Shown here in pieces: positions 1 to 6,722 of a stretch of DNA of 20,264 bases; position 1 is the stretch's first letter; every line of letters begins with the position of its first letter. The notes under the pieces were generated by a model. The model ran no database searches and was not told where the DNA came from. It saw only the letters and a program-made list of their open reading frames with translations. A program made the translations under genes and the position numbers. Source of the DNA: an uncultured Eubacteriales bacterium. Its GTDB lineage: Bacteria > Bacillota > Clostridia > Oscillospirales > Oscillospiraceae. The stretch lies in the NCBI GenBank assembly GCA_900555665.1, contig USLX01000028.1, positions 1 to 20,264 of the forward strand, read 5' to 3'.

Positions 1-146
1 GAAAAATGACGCGGCGCACCGCAAAAAGACCCGCTGTCCGGGTGCGTTGGGAGTTGGAAGAATACACCCTATGCAGAGAGATTTGCGCACGGCCCGACTG
101 CACCGGAAACCGGCGCCATCCGCTCCGCATGCGCCTGGGAGGTTCT

Positions 147-710
147 ATGGAACAGCATATCTATAACGCCCTGCAAGATAGCCCCATCATCGCCGCCGTC
201 CGGGACGAAGCCGGCCTTGCGGCCTGCCTGCGCTCCGACGTGCGCATGGTTTTTACGCTCTGCGGCGACATTTGCTCCATCGCCCCGATGGTCGACCGGA
301 TCCATTCCGCCGGCAAGCTCGCCGTCGTCCATCTCGACCGCATCACCGGCCTCGCGGCAAAAGAGGTCGCCGTGGACTTCGTGCGCTCGGCCACCCGTGC
401 CGACGGCGTCATCTCTACGCACCCCAACCTCATCCAGCGCGCAAAGGCGCAGGGCCTTTTTACGGTTCTCCGCGCCTTCCTGATCGATTCCATTGCCCTG
501 GACAATCTCCTCGCCGCCAGCAAAATCCATCCCGACGCGCTGGATATCCTGCCCGGCCTCATGCCGTCCATGATCCGCCGCGTCGTGCGGGAAACGGGCC
601 TGCCGGTCATGACCGGTGGCCTTATCACCCAAAAACAGGAGATCCTGCAGGCGCTCGAGGCCGGGGCCCTCGCCATTTCCACGACCAATCCCGCCGTCTG
701 GTCCATGTGA
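147..710 (+). CDS. glpP: Glycerol-3-phosphate responsive antiterminator GlpP
   Basis: GlpP is a cytoplasmic RNA-binding regulator which, with glycerol-3-phosphate bound, prevents early transcription termination in glp leader RNAs. The 187-residue product matches the family's usual length and has a TIM-barrel-like series of strands. Recognisable blocks are VVHLDRITGL (about residues 62-71), DGVISTHPNLI, LDILPGLMPSMI and the C-terminal TGGLITQKQEI with AGALAISTTNPAVW. The ATG at 147 was chosen because GGGAGG lies just upstream (138-143). The reading frame stays open 5' to position 6, but that extension is basic, unlike the family and has no good ribosome site. The gene leads the glycerol operon, 60 bases ahead of glpK, which fits its role. 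Family assignment is confident; its RNA targets here are inferred. Confidence 0.93.
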   Translation: MEQHIYNALQDSPIIAAVRDEAGLAACLRSDVRMVFTLCGDICSIAPMVDRIHSAGKLAVVHLDRITGLAAKEVAVDFVRSATRADGVISTHPNLIQRAKAQGLFTVLRAFLIDSIALDNLLAASKIHPDALDILPGLMPSMIRRVVRETGLPVMTGGLITQKQEILQALEAGALAISTTNPAVWSM

Positions 711-770
711 CCGGCGTACACCATCCAAACGTCCATGCCAGCGCCTTGCTGCGCAGAAAGGGGAACTTCC

Positions 771-2267
771 ATGCCAAAGTATATGATGGCTCTCGACTCG
801 GGCACCACCTCCAACCGCTGCATCCTCTTCGACCATTCCGGTGCGATCGTTTCGCTCGCCCAGCGCGAATTTTCACAGCATTTCCCGCAGCCCGGCTGGG
901 TGGAGCATGACGCAGGCGAAATCTGGGCGACGCTCCTCGGCGTCACGGTCGAGGCCATGCAGATGGCTGGCGCCACGGCGGCGGATATTGCCGCCATCGG
1001 CATCACCAACCAGCGTGAGACCACCATTGTCTGGGACAAGGTCACCGGTGAGCCCATCCATCCTGCCATCGTCTGGCAGTGCCGCCGAACCAGTGAATAT
1101 TGCGATTCGCTCCGCGCGCGCGGCCTCACGGCCCAGTTCCGCGAAAAAACCGGCCTCGTCCTCGACGCCTATTTTTCTGCCACCAAGCTCCACTGGCTCC
1201 TGCAAAACGTCCCTGGCGCGCAGGCCCGGGCCGAGCGCGGGGAGCTCCTGTTCGGCACGGTCGAAACCTGGCTCATCTGGAAGCTGACCGGCGGCCGCGC
1301 CCACGTTACCGACTATTCCAACGCCTCGCGTACCATGCTCTTCAATATCCATACCCTCGACTGGGATGACGAAATCCTGCAGGAGCTGAATATCCCGCGC
1401 TGCATGCTGCCCCAGGCCCTGCCCTCCAGCGGCCTGTTCGGCAAAACCGACCCGTCGCTCCTCGGCGGTGAGATTCCCATCACCGGCGCGGCAGGGGACC
1501 AGCAATCTGCCCTCTTCGGCCAGACCTGCTTTATCCCCGGCGAGGCAAAAAACACCTATGGAACCGGCTGCTTCCTCCTCATGAATACCGGTGAAACCCC
1601 GGTTTTCTCTCAAAACGGCCTCGTCACCACCATCGCCTGGGGCCTCGGCGGCAAGGTCACCTATGCGCTCGAAGGCTCGATCTTCGTCGCCGGTGCGGCC
1701 ATCCAGTGGCTGCGCGACGAGATGAAGCTGATTTCCAGCGCCGCAGAGTCCGAGTCGGTCGCCCGGGAGGTGGCGGATACCAACGGCTGCTACGTCGTCC
1801 CGGCCTTCACCGGCCTCGGCGCGCCCTATTGGGATCAGTACGCGCGCGGCGCAATCGTCGGCCTGACGCGCGGCTGCAGCCGGGCGCATATCGTCCGCGC
1901 CACGCTGGACTCCCTGGCCTACCAAACTGCCGACGTCCTTGCCGCCATGCGCGCCGATTCCGGCATCGCCCTCGCCGCGCTCAAGGTGGACGGCGGCGCG
2001 AGTGCCAACAATTATCTCATGCAGACGCAAGCCGATGTCATTGCCGCCCCGGTCCTGCGCCCCACCTGTGTGGAGTCCACCGCCATGGGCGCGGCCTACC
2101 TCGCAGGCCTCGCAGTCGGCTTCTGGCGCGACCAAGCGGAAATTCGCAAGATCTGGGCAGTAGACCGCACTTTCGAGCCGCTGCTTGACGAAGCGCGGCG
2201 CGCTGCCCGCCTCCGCGGCTGGCATAAAGCCGTCCAACACGCCTACGCCTGGGCCAAAGAGGACTAA
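771..2267 (+). CDS. glpK: Glycerol kinase
   Basis: GlpK transfers phosphate from ATP to glycerol to give sn-glycerol-3-phosphate, trapping glycerol in the cytoplasm. The 498-residue product has the normal family length and all FGGY-kinase landmarks: N-terminal DSGTTSNRCILFD (residue 9 on), PGWVEHD, ITNQRETT, WQCRRT, GTVETWLIWKLTGG, GAAGDQQSALFGQ, NTYGTGCFLLMNTG, FTGLGAPYWD, KVDGGASANN and ESTAMGAAYLAG. The ATG at 771 is preferred over the in-frame ATG at 735: it has AAAGGGG about seven bases upstream and gives the usual MPKYMMALD start. The histidine that HPr phosphorylates in Bacillus/Enterococcus GlpK (Y-H-F-F/Y-G motif) is replaced by Ser229 in a PSLLGGE context, so phosphotransferase-system control is unlikely. 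The gene lies between glpP and the dehydrogenase genes. Confidence 0.97.
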   Translation: MPKYMMALDSGTTSNRCILFDHSGAIVSLAQREFSQHFPQPGWVEHDAGEIWATLLGVTVEAMQMAGATAADIAAIGITNQRETTIVWDKVTGEPIHPAIVWQCRRTSEYCDSLRARGLTAQFREKTGLVLDAYFSATKLHWLLQNVPGAQARAERGELLFGTVETWLIWKLTGGRAHVTDYSNASRTMLFNIHTLDWDDEILQELNIPRCMLPQALPSSGLFGKTDPSLLGGEIPITGAAGDQQSALFGQTCFIPGEAKNTYGTGCFLLMNTGETPVFSQNGLVTTIAWGLGGKVTYALEGSIFVAGAAIQWLRDEMKLISSAAESESVAREVADTNGCYVVPAFTGLGAPYWDQYARGAIVGLTRGCSRAHIVRATLDSLAYQTADVLAAMRADSGIALAALKVDGGASANNYLMQTQADVIAAPVLRPTCVESTAMGAAYLAGLAVGFWRDQAEIRKIWAVDRTFEPLLDEARRAARLRGWHKAVQHAYAWAKED

Positions 2268-2321
2268 CCATCCCATCCCGCCCAAGGCCCCCAAAACCGC
2301 ATATTCCACCGCGAGTCTTTG

Positions 2322-2349
2322 AAAACGGCCTGTGTGATCTGCACGTTTT
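2322..2349 (+). other. Possible leader/attenuator hairpin between glpK and the dehydrogenase gene
   Basis: In the 121-base gap after glpK, AAAACG (2322-2327) can pair with CGTTTT (2344-2349) across a 16-base loop. It is followed by T-rich sequence (TTTTGATTTTGATTTG) ending at about 2361. The dehydrogenase start at 2389 then has GAGGTG at 2378-2383. This is the sort of place where a GlpP-controlled terminator would sit in a Bacillus glpD-type leader, but the stem is short, the T-run is broken and no convincing promoter was found in the gap. It is listed as a candidate only. Confidence 0.25.
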
Positions 2350-2388
2350 GATTTTGATTTGTAATACCGAACCTTTTGAGGTGATTTT

Positions 2389-3828
2389 ATGTATGATGTG
2401 ATTATCGTCGGCGCGGGCGTGACCGGCTGCGCCGTCGCCCGTTTCTTGAGCCGCTGCCGCGGCAGCTTCCTTGTGCTCGAGCGTGAGGAGGACGTCTGCT
2501 GCGGCACCAGTAAGGCCAACAGCGCCATCGTCCACGCGGGCTTCGACGCCGCGCGCGGCAGCCTGATGGCCAAATTCAACCTGCGCGGCAGCGAGCTGAT
2601 GGAGCCGCTGTCCCGGGAATTGGATTTCCCATATCGCCGCAACGGCAGCCTTGTCATCTGTCTTTCCGAGTCCGACCGCCCAAAGCTCGAGGACCTCTAT
2701 GAAAACGGCCTGCAAAACGGCGTCCCCGGCCTCGAAATTGTCGGGCGTGACCGGCTGCGTGAACTCGAGCCGAATGTCTCCCAAGATGCGGTCGCGGCGC
2801 TTTACGCCCCGACCGGCGCAATCGTCTGCCCCTTCGGCCTGACCATCGCGCTGGCGGAAAACGCGGCGGCCAATGGCGTCCGTTTCCGGTTCGACACAAA
2901 GGTCGCCTCCATCCGCCCGGAAAACGGCCACTGGGTCGTCGAAACCGACCGCGGCACGTTTGAAACCCGCGCCGTCGTCAATGCCGCCGGCGTCTACGCC
3001 GACGTGCTGCACAATCAGGTCAGCGCGCACAAGCTGCACATCACGCCCCGCCGCGGTGACTATTGCCTGCTCGACAAGGCCACCGGCAATTTTGCCCGGC
3101 ATACGGTCTTCCAACTCCCCGGGAAATACGGCAAGGGCGTCCTCGTCAGCCCGACCGTCCACGGCAATACCATCGTCGGCCCCACGGCCATCGACATCGA
3201 AGACCGTGACGGCACAAATACGACTGCCGCCGGTCTCGACGAGCTGATCGCCAAGGCCGGGGCCACCATGCAGAACCTTCCCATCCGCCAGGTCATTACA
3301 AGCTTTGCCGGCCTTCGCGCCCATGAGGACGGGCACGAATTCGTCCTCGGCGAGTGTCCGGACGCGCCCGGCTTCTTCGACTGCGCAGGCATCGAATCGC
3401 CCGGCCTCAGCTCCGCCCCCGCCATCGGCGAATACACCGCGCAGCTCCTGCAAGCAAAACTTTCTCTTGCAGAAAACACAGAGTTTGTTGCAAAACGTAC
3501 CGGAATTCTCGATCCGAAAACGCTCTCCCACGAGGACTACAACACCCTCATCGCCCGTGATCCGGCCTACGGACGCATCGTATGCCGCTGTGAGCAGATC
3601 ACGGAAGGGGAGATCGTCGACGCAATCCGCCGTACCCCCGGCGCGCGCAGCCTCGATGGCGTCAAGCGCCGCACCCGTGCGGGCATGGGCCGCTGCCAGG
3701 CGGGCTTCTGTTCGCCGAAGGTCATGGCCATTCTGGCCCGGGAACTCGGTGTGGATGAAGCGGAGATCACAAAATCCGGCGGCGCGTCCCGTCTCTTGAC
3801 CGGCTATCCGAAGGAGGGAACGAAATGA
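2389..3828 (+). CDS. FAD-dependent (glycerol-3-phosphate) dehydrogenase with C-terminal BFD [2Fe-2S] domain, GlpA-like
   Basis: Likely oxidises glycerol-3-phosphate to dihydroxyacetone phosphate, passing electrons through FAD and an iron-sulfur site. The 479-residue product starts with a Rossmann FAD motif (VGAGVTG, residues 7-13), then the DAO/LhgO-type block TSKANSAIVHAGFD (residues 40-53) and a long FAD-oxidoreductase body to about residue 370. The C-terminal BFD-like domain has Cys399 and Cys401 (CRC) and Cys436 and Cys441 (RCQAGFC), the four expected ligands. The domain order is that of the anaerobic GlpA subunit. A GAGGTG ribosome site at 2378-2383 supports the start. The stop overlaps the next start (ATGA at 3825-3828), implying translational coupling. 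Glycerol substrate is inferred from the glpP-glpK neighbours; the FAD domain alone would also fit a 2-hydroxyglutarate-type oxidase. Confidence 0.88.
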   Translation: MYDVIIVGAGVTGCAVARFLSRCRGSFLVLEREEDVCCGTSKANSAIVHAGFDAARGSLMAKFNLRGSELMEPLSRELDFPYRRNGSLVICLSESDRPKLEDLYENGLQNGVPGLEIVGRDRLRELEPNVSQDAVAALYAPTGAIVCPFGLTIALAENAAANGVRFRFDTKVASIRPENGHWVVETDRGTFETRAVVNAAGVYADVLHNQVSAHKLHITPRRGDYCLLDKATGNFARHTVFQLPGKYGKGVLVSPTVHGNTIVGPTAIDIEDRDGTNTTAAGLDELIAKAGATMQNLPIRQVITSFAGLRAHEDGHEFVLGECPDAPGFFDCAGIESPGLSSAPAIGEYTAQLLQAKLSLAENTEFVAKRTGILDPKTLSHEDYNTLIARDPAYGRIVCRCEQITEGEIVDAIRRTPGARSLDGVKRRTRAGMGRCQAGFCSPKVMAILARELGVDEAEITKSGGASRLLTGYPKEGTK

Positions 3829-5084
3829 AACAGGTCGATGTACTCATCATCGGCGGCGGCCCGGCGGGCCTCGCCGCGGCAATCGCCGCGCACGATGCCG
3901 GCTGTCAAAAGATCCTCATTCTCGAGCGCGACGCCCAGCTCGGCGGCATTCTCAATCAGTGCATCCACAACGGCTTCGGCCTCCATACCTTTCAGGAGGA
4001 GCTCACCGGCCCGGAATATGCCCAGCGCTTCATCGATCAGGCCGCGCAGCGAAACATCCCGTTCCAACTGAACACCATGGTGCTCAGCATCGCGCCGGAT
4101 AAGACCGTCACGGCCCTGAACGATACCGAAGGCCTCTTCACCGTCCGCGCCCAATCCATTGTCCTTGCCATGGGCTGCCGGGAGCGGCCGCGCGGCGCGC
4201 TGAATATCCCCGGCTTCCGTCCCGCAGGCATCTATTCCGCCGGCACGGCGCAGCGCCTTGTCAATATCGAAGGCCGCATGCCGGGCCGCCGCGTTGTCAT
4301 CCTCGGCAGCGGCGATATCGGCCTCATCATGGCCCGCCGCATGACGCTTGAAGGCGCGAAGGTACTTGCCGTCGCCGAGCTCATGCCCTATTCCGGCGGC
4401 CTCAAGCGCAACATCGTCCAGTGCCTTCAGGATTTTGACATTCCGCTCTACCTCAGCCATACCGTTGTCGACATCGAGGGCCGTGAGCGCGTCACCGGCG
4501 TCACCATCGCCGAGGTCGGCGCCGACCGCCGCCCCATCCCCGGCACGGAAAAGCATTATGACTGCGATACGCTTCTGCTCTCCTGCGGCCTCATCCCGGA
4601 AAATGAGCTGACACGCGCCCTCGGCGCGGCTATCAGCCCCGTGACAAACGGCCCCACCGTCAATGAACGCTTTGAAACCAGCGTTCCCGGCGTTTTCGCC
4701 TGCGGCAACGTCCTGCACGTCCACGATCTGGTTGACTACGTCAGTCAGGAGGCCGCCGCGGCGGGCCGCGCCGCCGCAAATTACGCGGCGGAAGGGGAGA
4801 CAGCCGCGCACGAACTTGCCATCGCCGTCTCCGGCGGCGCGCGCTATACTGTCCCCGCCACACTCGATCCGTCGCGCATCCGCGAAGACCTGACCGTCCG
4901 CTTCCGCGTCGGCAGCGTCATGCAAAACCGCCGCGTCGTTGTTACGTTTGACGGCGAACCGGTCGTGCAGAAAAAACGTCCCATCCTCGCCCCCGGCGAG
5001 ATGGAGCAGGTCGTGCTGACGCCCGCAATGTTTGCTGCGCATCCGAACGTTCAAGCAATCAAAATCAGCATTGAGGAGGCGTAA
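3825..5084 (+). CDS. NAD(P)/FAD-dependent oxidoreductase of the glycerol-3-phosphate oxidation module
   Basis: A pyridine-nucleotide-disulfide-oxidoreductase-type flavoprotein of 419 residues. It probably accepts electrons from the upstream dehydrogenase and reduces NAD(P)+ or another carrier. It carries two dinucleotide-binding motifs, GGGPAG (residues 10-15) for FAD and GSGDIG (residues 161-166) for NAD(P), and the late FAD motif VPGVFACGNVLHVHD, followed by QEAAAAGRAAA. The segment LNQCIHNGFGLHTFQEELTG is typical of homologues that sit beside GlpA-like and DUF1667 genes. There is no classic CxxxxC redox-disulfide pair at the FAD motif, so disulfide chemistry is not expected. The start overlaps the preceding stop by four bases and has AAGGAGGG just upstream (3811-3818). 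The next gene begins three bases after the stop. Family is confident; partner and acceptor are inferred. Confidence 0.9.
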   Translation: MKQVDVLIIGGGPAGLAAAIAAHDAGCQKILILERDAQLGGILNQCIHNGFGLHTFQEELTGPEYAQRFIDQAAQRNIPFQLNTMVLSIAPDKTVTALNDTEGLFTVRAQSIVLAMGCRERPRGALNIPGFRPAGIYSAGTAQRLVNIEGRMPGRRVVILGSGDIGLIMARRMTLEGAKVLAVAELMPYSGGLKRNIVQCLQDFDIPLYLSHTVVDIEGRERVTGVTIAEVGADRRPIPGTEKHYDCDTLLLSCGLIPENELTRALGAAISPVTNGPTVNERFETSVPGVFACGNVLHVHDLVDYVSQEAAAAGRAAANYAAEGETAAHELAIAVSGGARYTVPATLDPSRIREDLTVRFRVGSVMQNRRVVVTFDGEPVVQKKRPILAPGEMEQVVLTPAMFAAHPNVQAIKISIEEA

Positions 5085-5087
5085 ACC

Positions 5088-5453
5088 ATGGAAAAGCGAA
5101 CATTGACTTGTATCAACTGCCCCCTCGGCTGTCAGATCGAGGTGACGCTGGACGGCGGCGCCGTCCAGTCCATCACCGGCAACACCTGCAAGCGCGGCGC
5201 GCAGTATGCCTCCCGCGAGGTTACGCATCCGACCCGTATCGTCACGACCTCCGTCGCGCTCACCGGCAGCAAGACCGGCGCCCGCACTGTTAGCTGTAAA
5301 ACTGCGTCCGATATCCCGAAGGAGAAGATCTTCGCCATCATCGACGCGCTCCGCGGCCTGACGGTTCCTGCGCCCGTCCGCATCGGCGACGTGCTGCTCG
5401 CCGACGCCGCCGGGACCGGCGTGGAGATCGTTGCGACAAAAAATGTAGACTGA
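5088..5453 (+). CDS. DUF1667 four-cysteine protein of the glycerol-3-phosphate oxidation module
   Basis: A 121-residue protein of the DUF1667 family, which is repeatedly found next to anaerobic glycerol-3-phosphate dehydrogenase genes but has no settled function. The N-terminus has CINCPLGC (Cys8, Cys11, Cys15) and then Cys34 in GNTCKRGAQYA. This spacing resembles the [4Fe-4S]-binding start of molybdopterin oxidoreductases, so an iron-sulfur or zinc site is likely. The C-terminal half (KIFAIIDALRGLTVPAPVRIGDVLL and following) has no ligands. The gene starts three bases after the preceding stop, with GAGGAGG upstream at 5073-5079, and is the last gene of the operon, ending right at a terminator. 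A role as small electron-transfer or assembly subunit for the two flavoproteins is inferred from context. Confidence 0.87.
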   Translation: MEKRTLTCINCPLGCQIEVTLDGGAVQSITGNTCKRGAQYASREVTHPTRIVTTSVALTGSKTGARTVSCKTASDIPKEKIFAIIDALRGLTVPAPVRIGDVLLADAAGTGVEIVATKNVD

Positions 5454-5496
5454 AAAACGGCGATACCCGCTTGCAAAACCGGGTATCGCCGCTTTT
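5454..5496. terminator. Bidirectional rho-independent terminator between converging genes
   Basis: A perfect 12-bp stem, CGGCGATACCCG (5458-5469) and CGGGTATCGCCG (5480-5491), with a 10-base loop. It begins directly after the DUF1667 stop codon. On the plus strand it is followed by CTTTTA. On the minus strand it is followed by TTTTT, coming from the A-run at 5453-5457, so it should also end the lipoprotein transcript arriving from the other side. Confidence 0.9.
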
Positions 5497-5536
5497 ATCG
5501 GGATAACACGCACATTCTTTGACTCCGTGCCTGCCG

Positions 5537-6598
5537 CTATCCATGATCCCTGTCAGGCAGCGCTCGGACTGCGCGGATGTAAAAGCCGCCGTCATAAAAA
5601 TCGAGCACATATTCCTTTTGACCGAGCGGCGCGTCGTTCCCGTCCAGAACACTCCCCCGGATGGTGCACACGCTCCCCTCCGCGCGGATCTCCAAAACAC
5701 GTACATGGGTCCCGCCGCCAAATCCACCGATCACCTGCGCGGCGATGGCCTGACGGGCCGGGTCATACTGCGGGTCATCCTCGATCCGGAACGTATAGCC
5801 CTCGTAGTACCGATCCAGGACCTCACAGATCTGTACCTCTGAAAAGAGATATGCGCCCGCCGCCGCGTCCCAACGATCGAGCAGATTGCGTTCCTCCGCA
5901 AATATCTGGAACGAGGTGTAAAGCGCCTCCTCCGTCAGCTCCGCCGGGCTTTCAAAAGAAAGTTCGCCTGAGTATGCGGCCTCCAGATCCGACAGAAATG
6001 TCTCATAATACAGCTCCGGCAGCGTCTCCGGCAAAATACGCTCGTCCTCCGGCGATCCCGCCGCAGCTGCCGCTGCGAGCTGCGCGCCGTCTGCGGCAGG
6101 CAGTGCGTCCACGGTATCTGCTGCAAGCAAAATTTTGAGATACACAGCCTCAGACCCGTCTGAAAATGTCAGCGCACCAAGATAATCCCCAATCTCCGTC
6201 AGGGCGTACAGATCTGCCGCCCAGTCGGCATCGCGCAGGCGCGGACCATAGACCTCGATCTGCTGCTGGAACGGCAGCACCCACTTTGACATGGCGCGCC
6301 GGTCGAGCCACTGCGTATCCAGCGCCGGGTGCGCCGGATGCAGGGCGGTCCGCGCTTCCAGCTCACGCATCAGCGCGATCTCATCCTCGGCGGAGATGGC
6401 CTCCGTGGGATCCCCCGCAGTATGATCATCGCTTGGATCTGCTTCCGCCGTCTCCGGCGCGGTTTCTTCCGGCGAAAGCTCCGTCTGTTCTGCCTTGGCG
6501 GACGCATCGGGCTGCTCCGCCGTGCGCCCCGTTTTTGCGCAGCTGCACAGCAAAAGCAGCGCCAGGAGCACCGCAAACAATCGTCTCTGCTTCCTCAT
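5537..6598 (-). CDS. Predicted lipoprotein of unknown function
   Basis: A 353-residue protein with an N-terminal signal: MRKQRR, then an Ala/Leu-rich core and LLCSCAK. Cys20 is the likely lipidated residue (L-C-S-C lipobox), so the protein should be anchored outside the membrane. Residues about 25-72 form an acidic Glu/Ala/Thr/Pro-rich spacer. The remainder is a mostly helical region (about 73-270) and a strand-rich C-terminal segment with VRVLEIRAEG, CTIRGSVLDG and EYVLDFYDGGFYIRAV. I do not recognise a family; the C-terminus could be a small beta-sheet ligand or scaffold domain. The ribosome site before the ATG is weak. A hairpin (GTCCT 6638-6642 with AGGAC 6661-6665, inner CGAC/GTCG) occupies the short gap upstream. 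No promoter is obvious there, so transcription may partly come from read-through of the operon above. Confidence 0.8.
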   Translation of the reverse strand: MRKQRRLFAVLLALLLLCSCAKTGRTAEQPDASAKAEQTELSPEETAPETAEADPSDDHTAGDPTEAISAEDEIALMRELEARTALHPAHPALDTQWLDRRAMSKWVLPFQQQIEVYGPRLRDADWAADLYALTEIGDYLGALTFSDGSEAVYLKILLAADTVDALPAADGAQLAAAAAAGSPEDERILPETLPELYYETFLSDLEAAYSGELSFESPAELTEEALYTSFQIFAEERNLLDRWDAAAGAYLFSEVQICEVLDRYYEGYTFRIEDDPQYDPARQAIAAQVIGGFGGGTHVRVLEIRAEGSVCTIRGSVLDGNDAPLGQKEYVLDFYDGGFYIRAVRALPDRDHG

Positions 6599-6683
6599 TC
6601 CGTTTCACCGTTTTCCCGTTTTGCCAAGGTGCGCCGCGTCCTCCCGCGACACGCGCGTCGAGGACCGCAAACGCGCCAATCAC

Positions 6684-6716
6684 AAAAAAGGGCATCGCCG
6701 GAGCGATGCCCTTTTT
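6684..6716 (-). terminator. Rho-independent terminator of the cooS-cooC-acsB operon
   Basis: Stem GGGCATCGC (6690-6698) and GCGATGCCC (6703-6711) with loop CGGA. It is flanked by AAAAAA on one side and TTTTT on the other, so on the minus strand the stem is followed by six T residues. It begins seven bases after the acsB stop codon on the minus strand. Symmetry of the A/T flanks means it could work in either direction, but only the minus strand has a gene ending here. Confidence 0.92.
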
Positions 6717-6722
6717 GAAACA

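Noticed and set aside
735..770. Upstream ATG for glpK giving a 510-residue protein
   Set aside because: The extension (MPAPCCAERGTS) is unlike the family and spans the AAAGGGG ribosome site of the ATG at 771.
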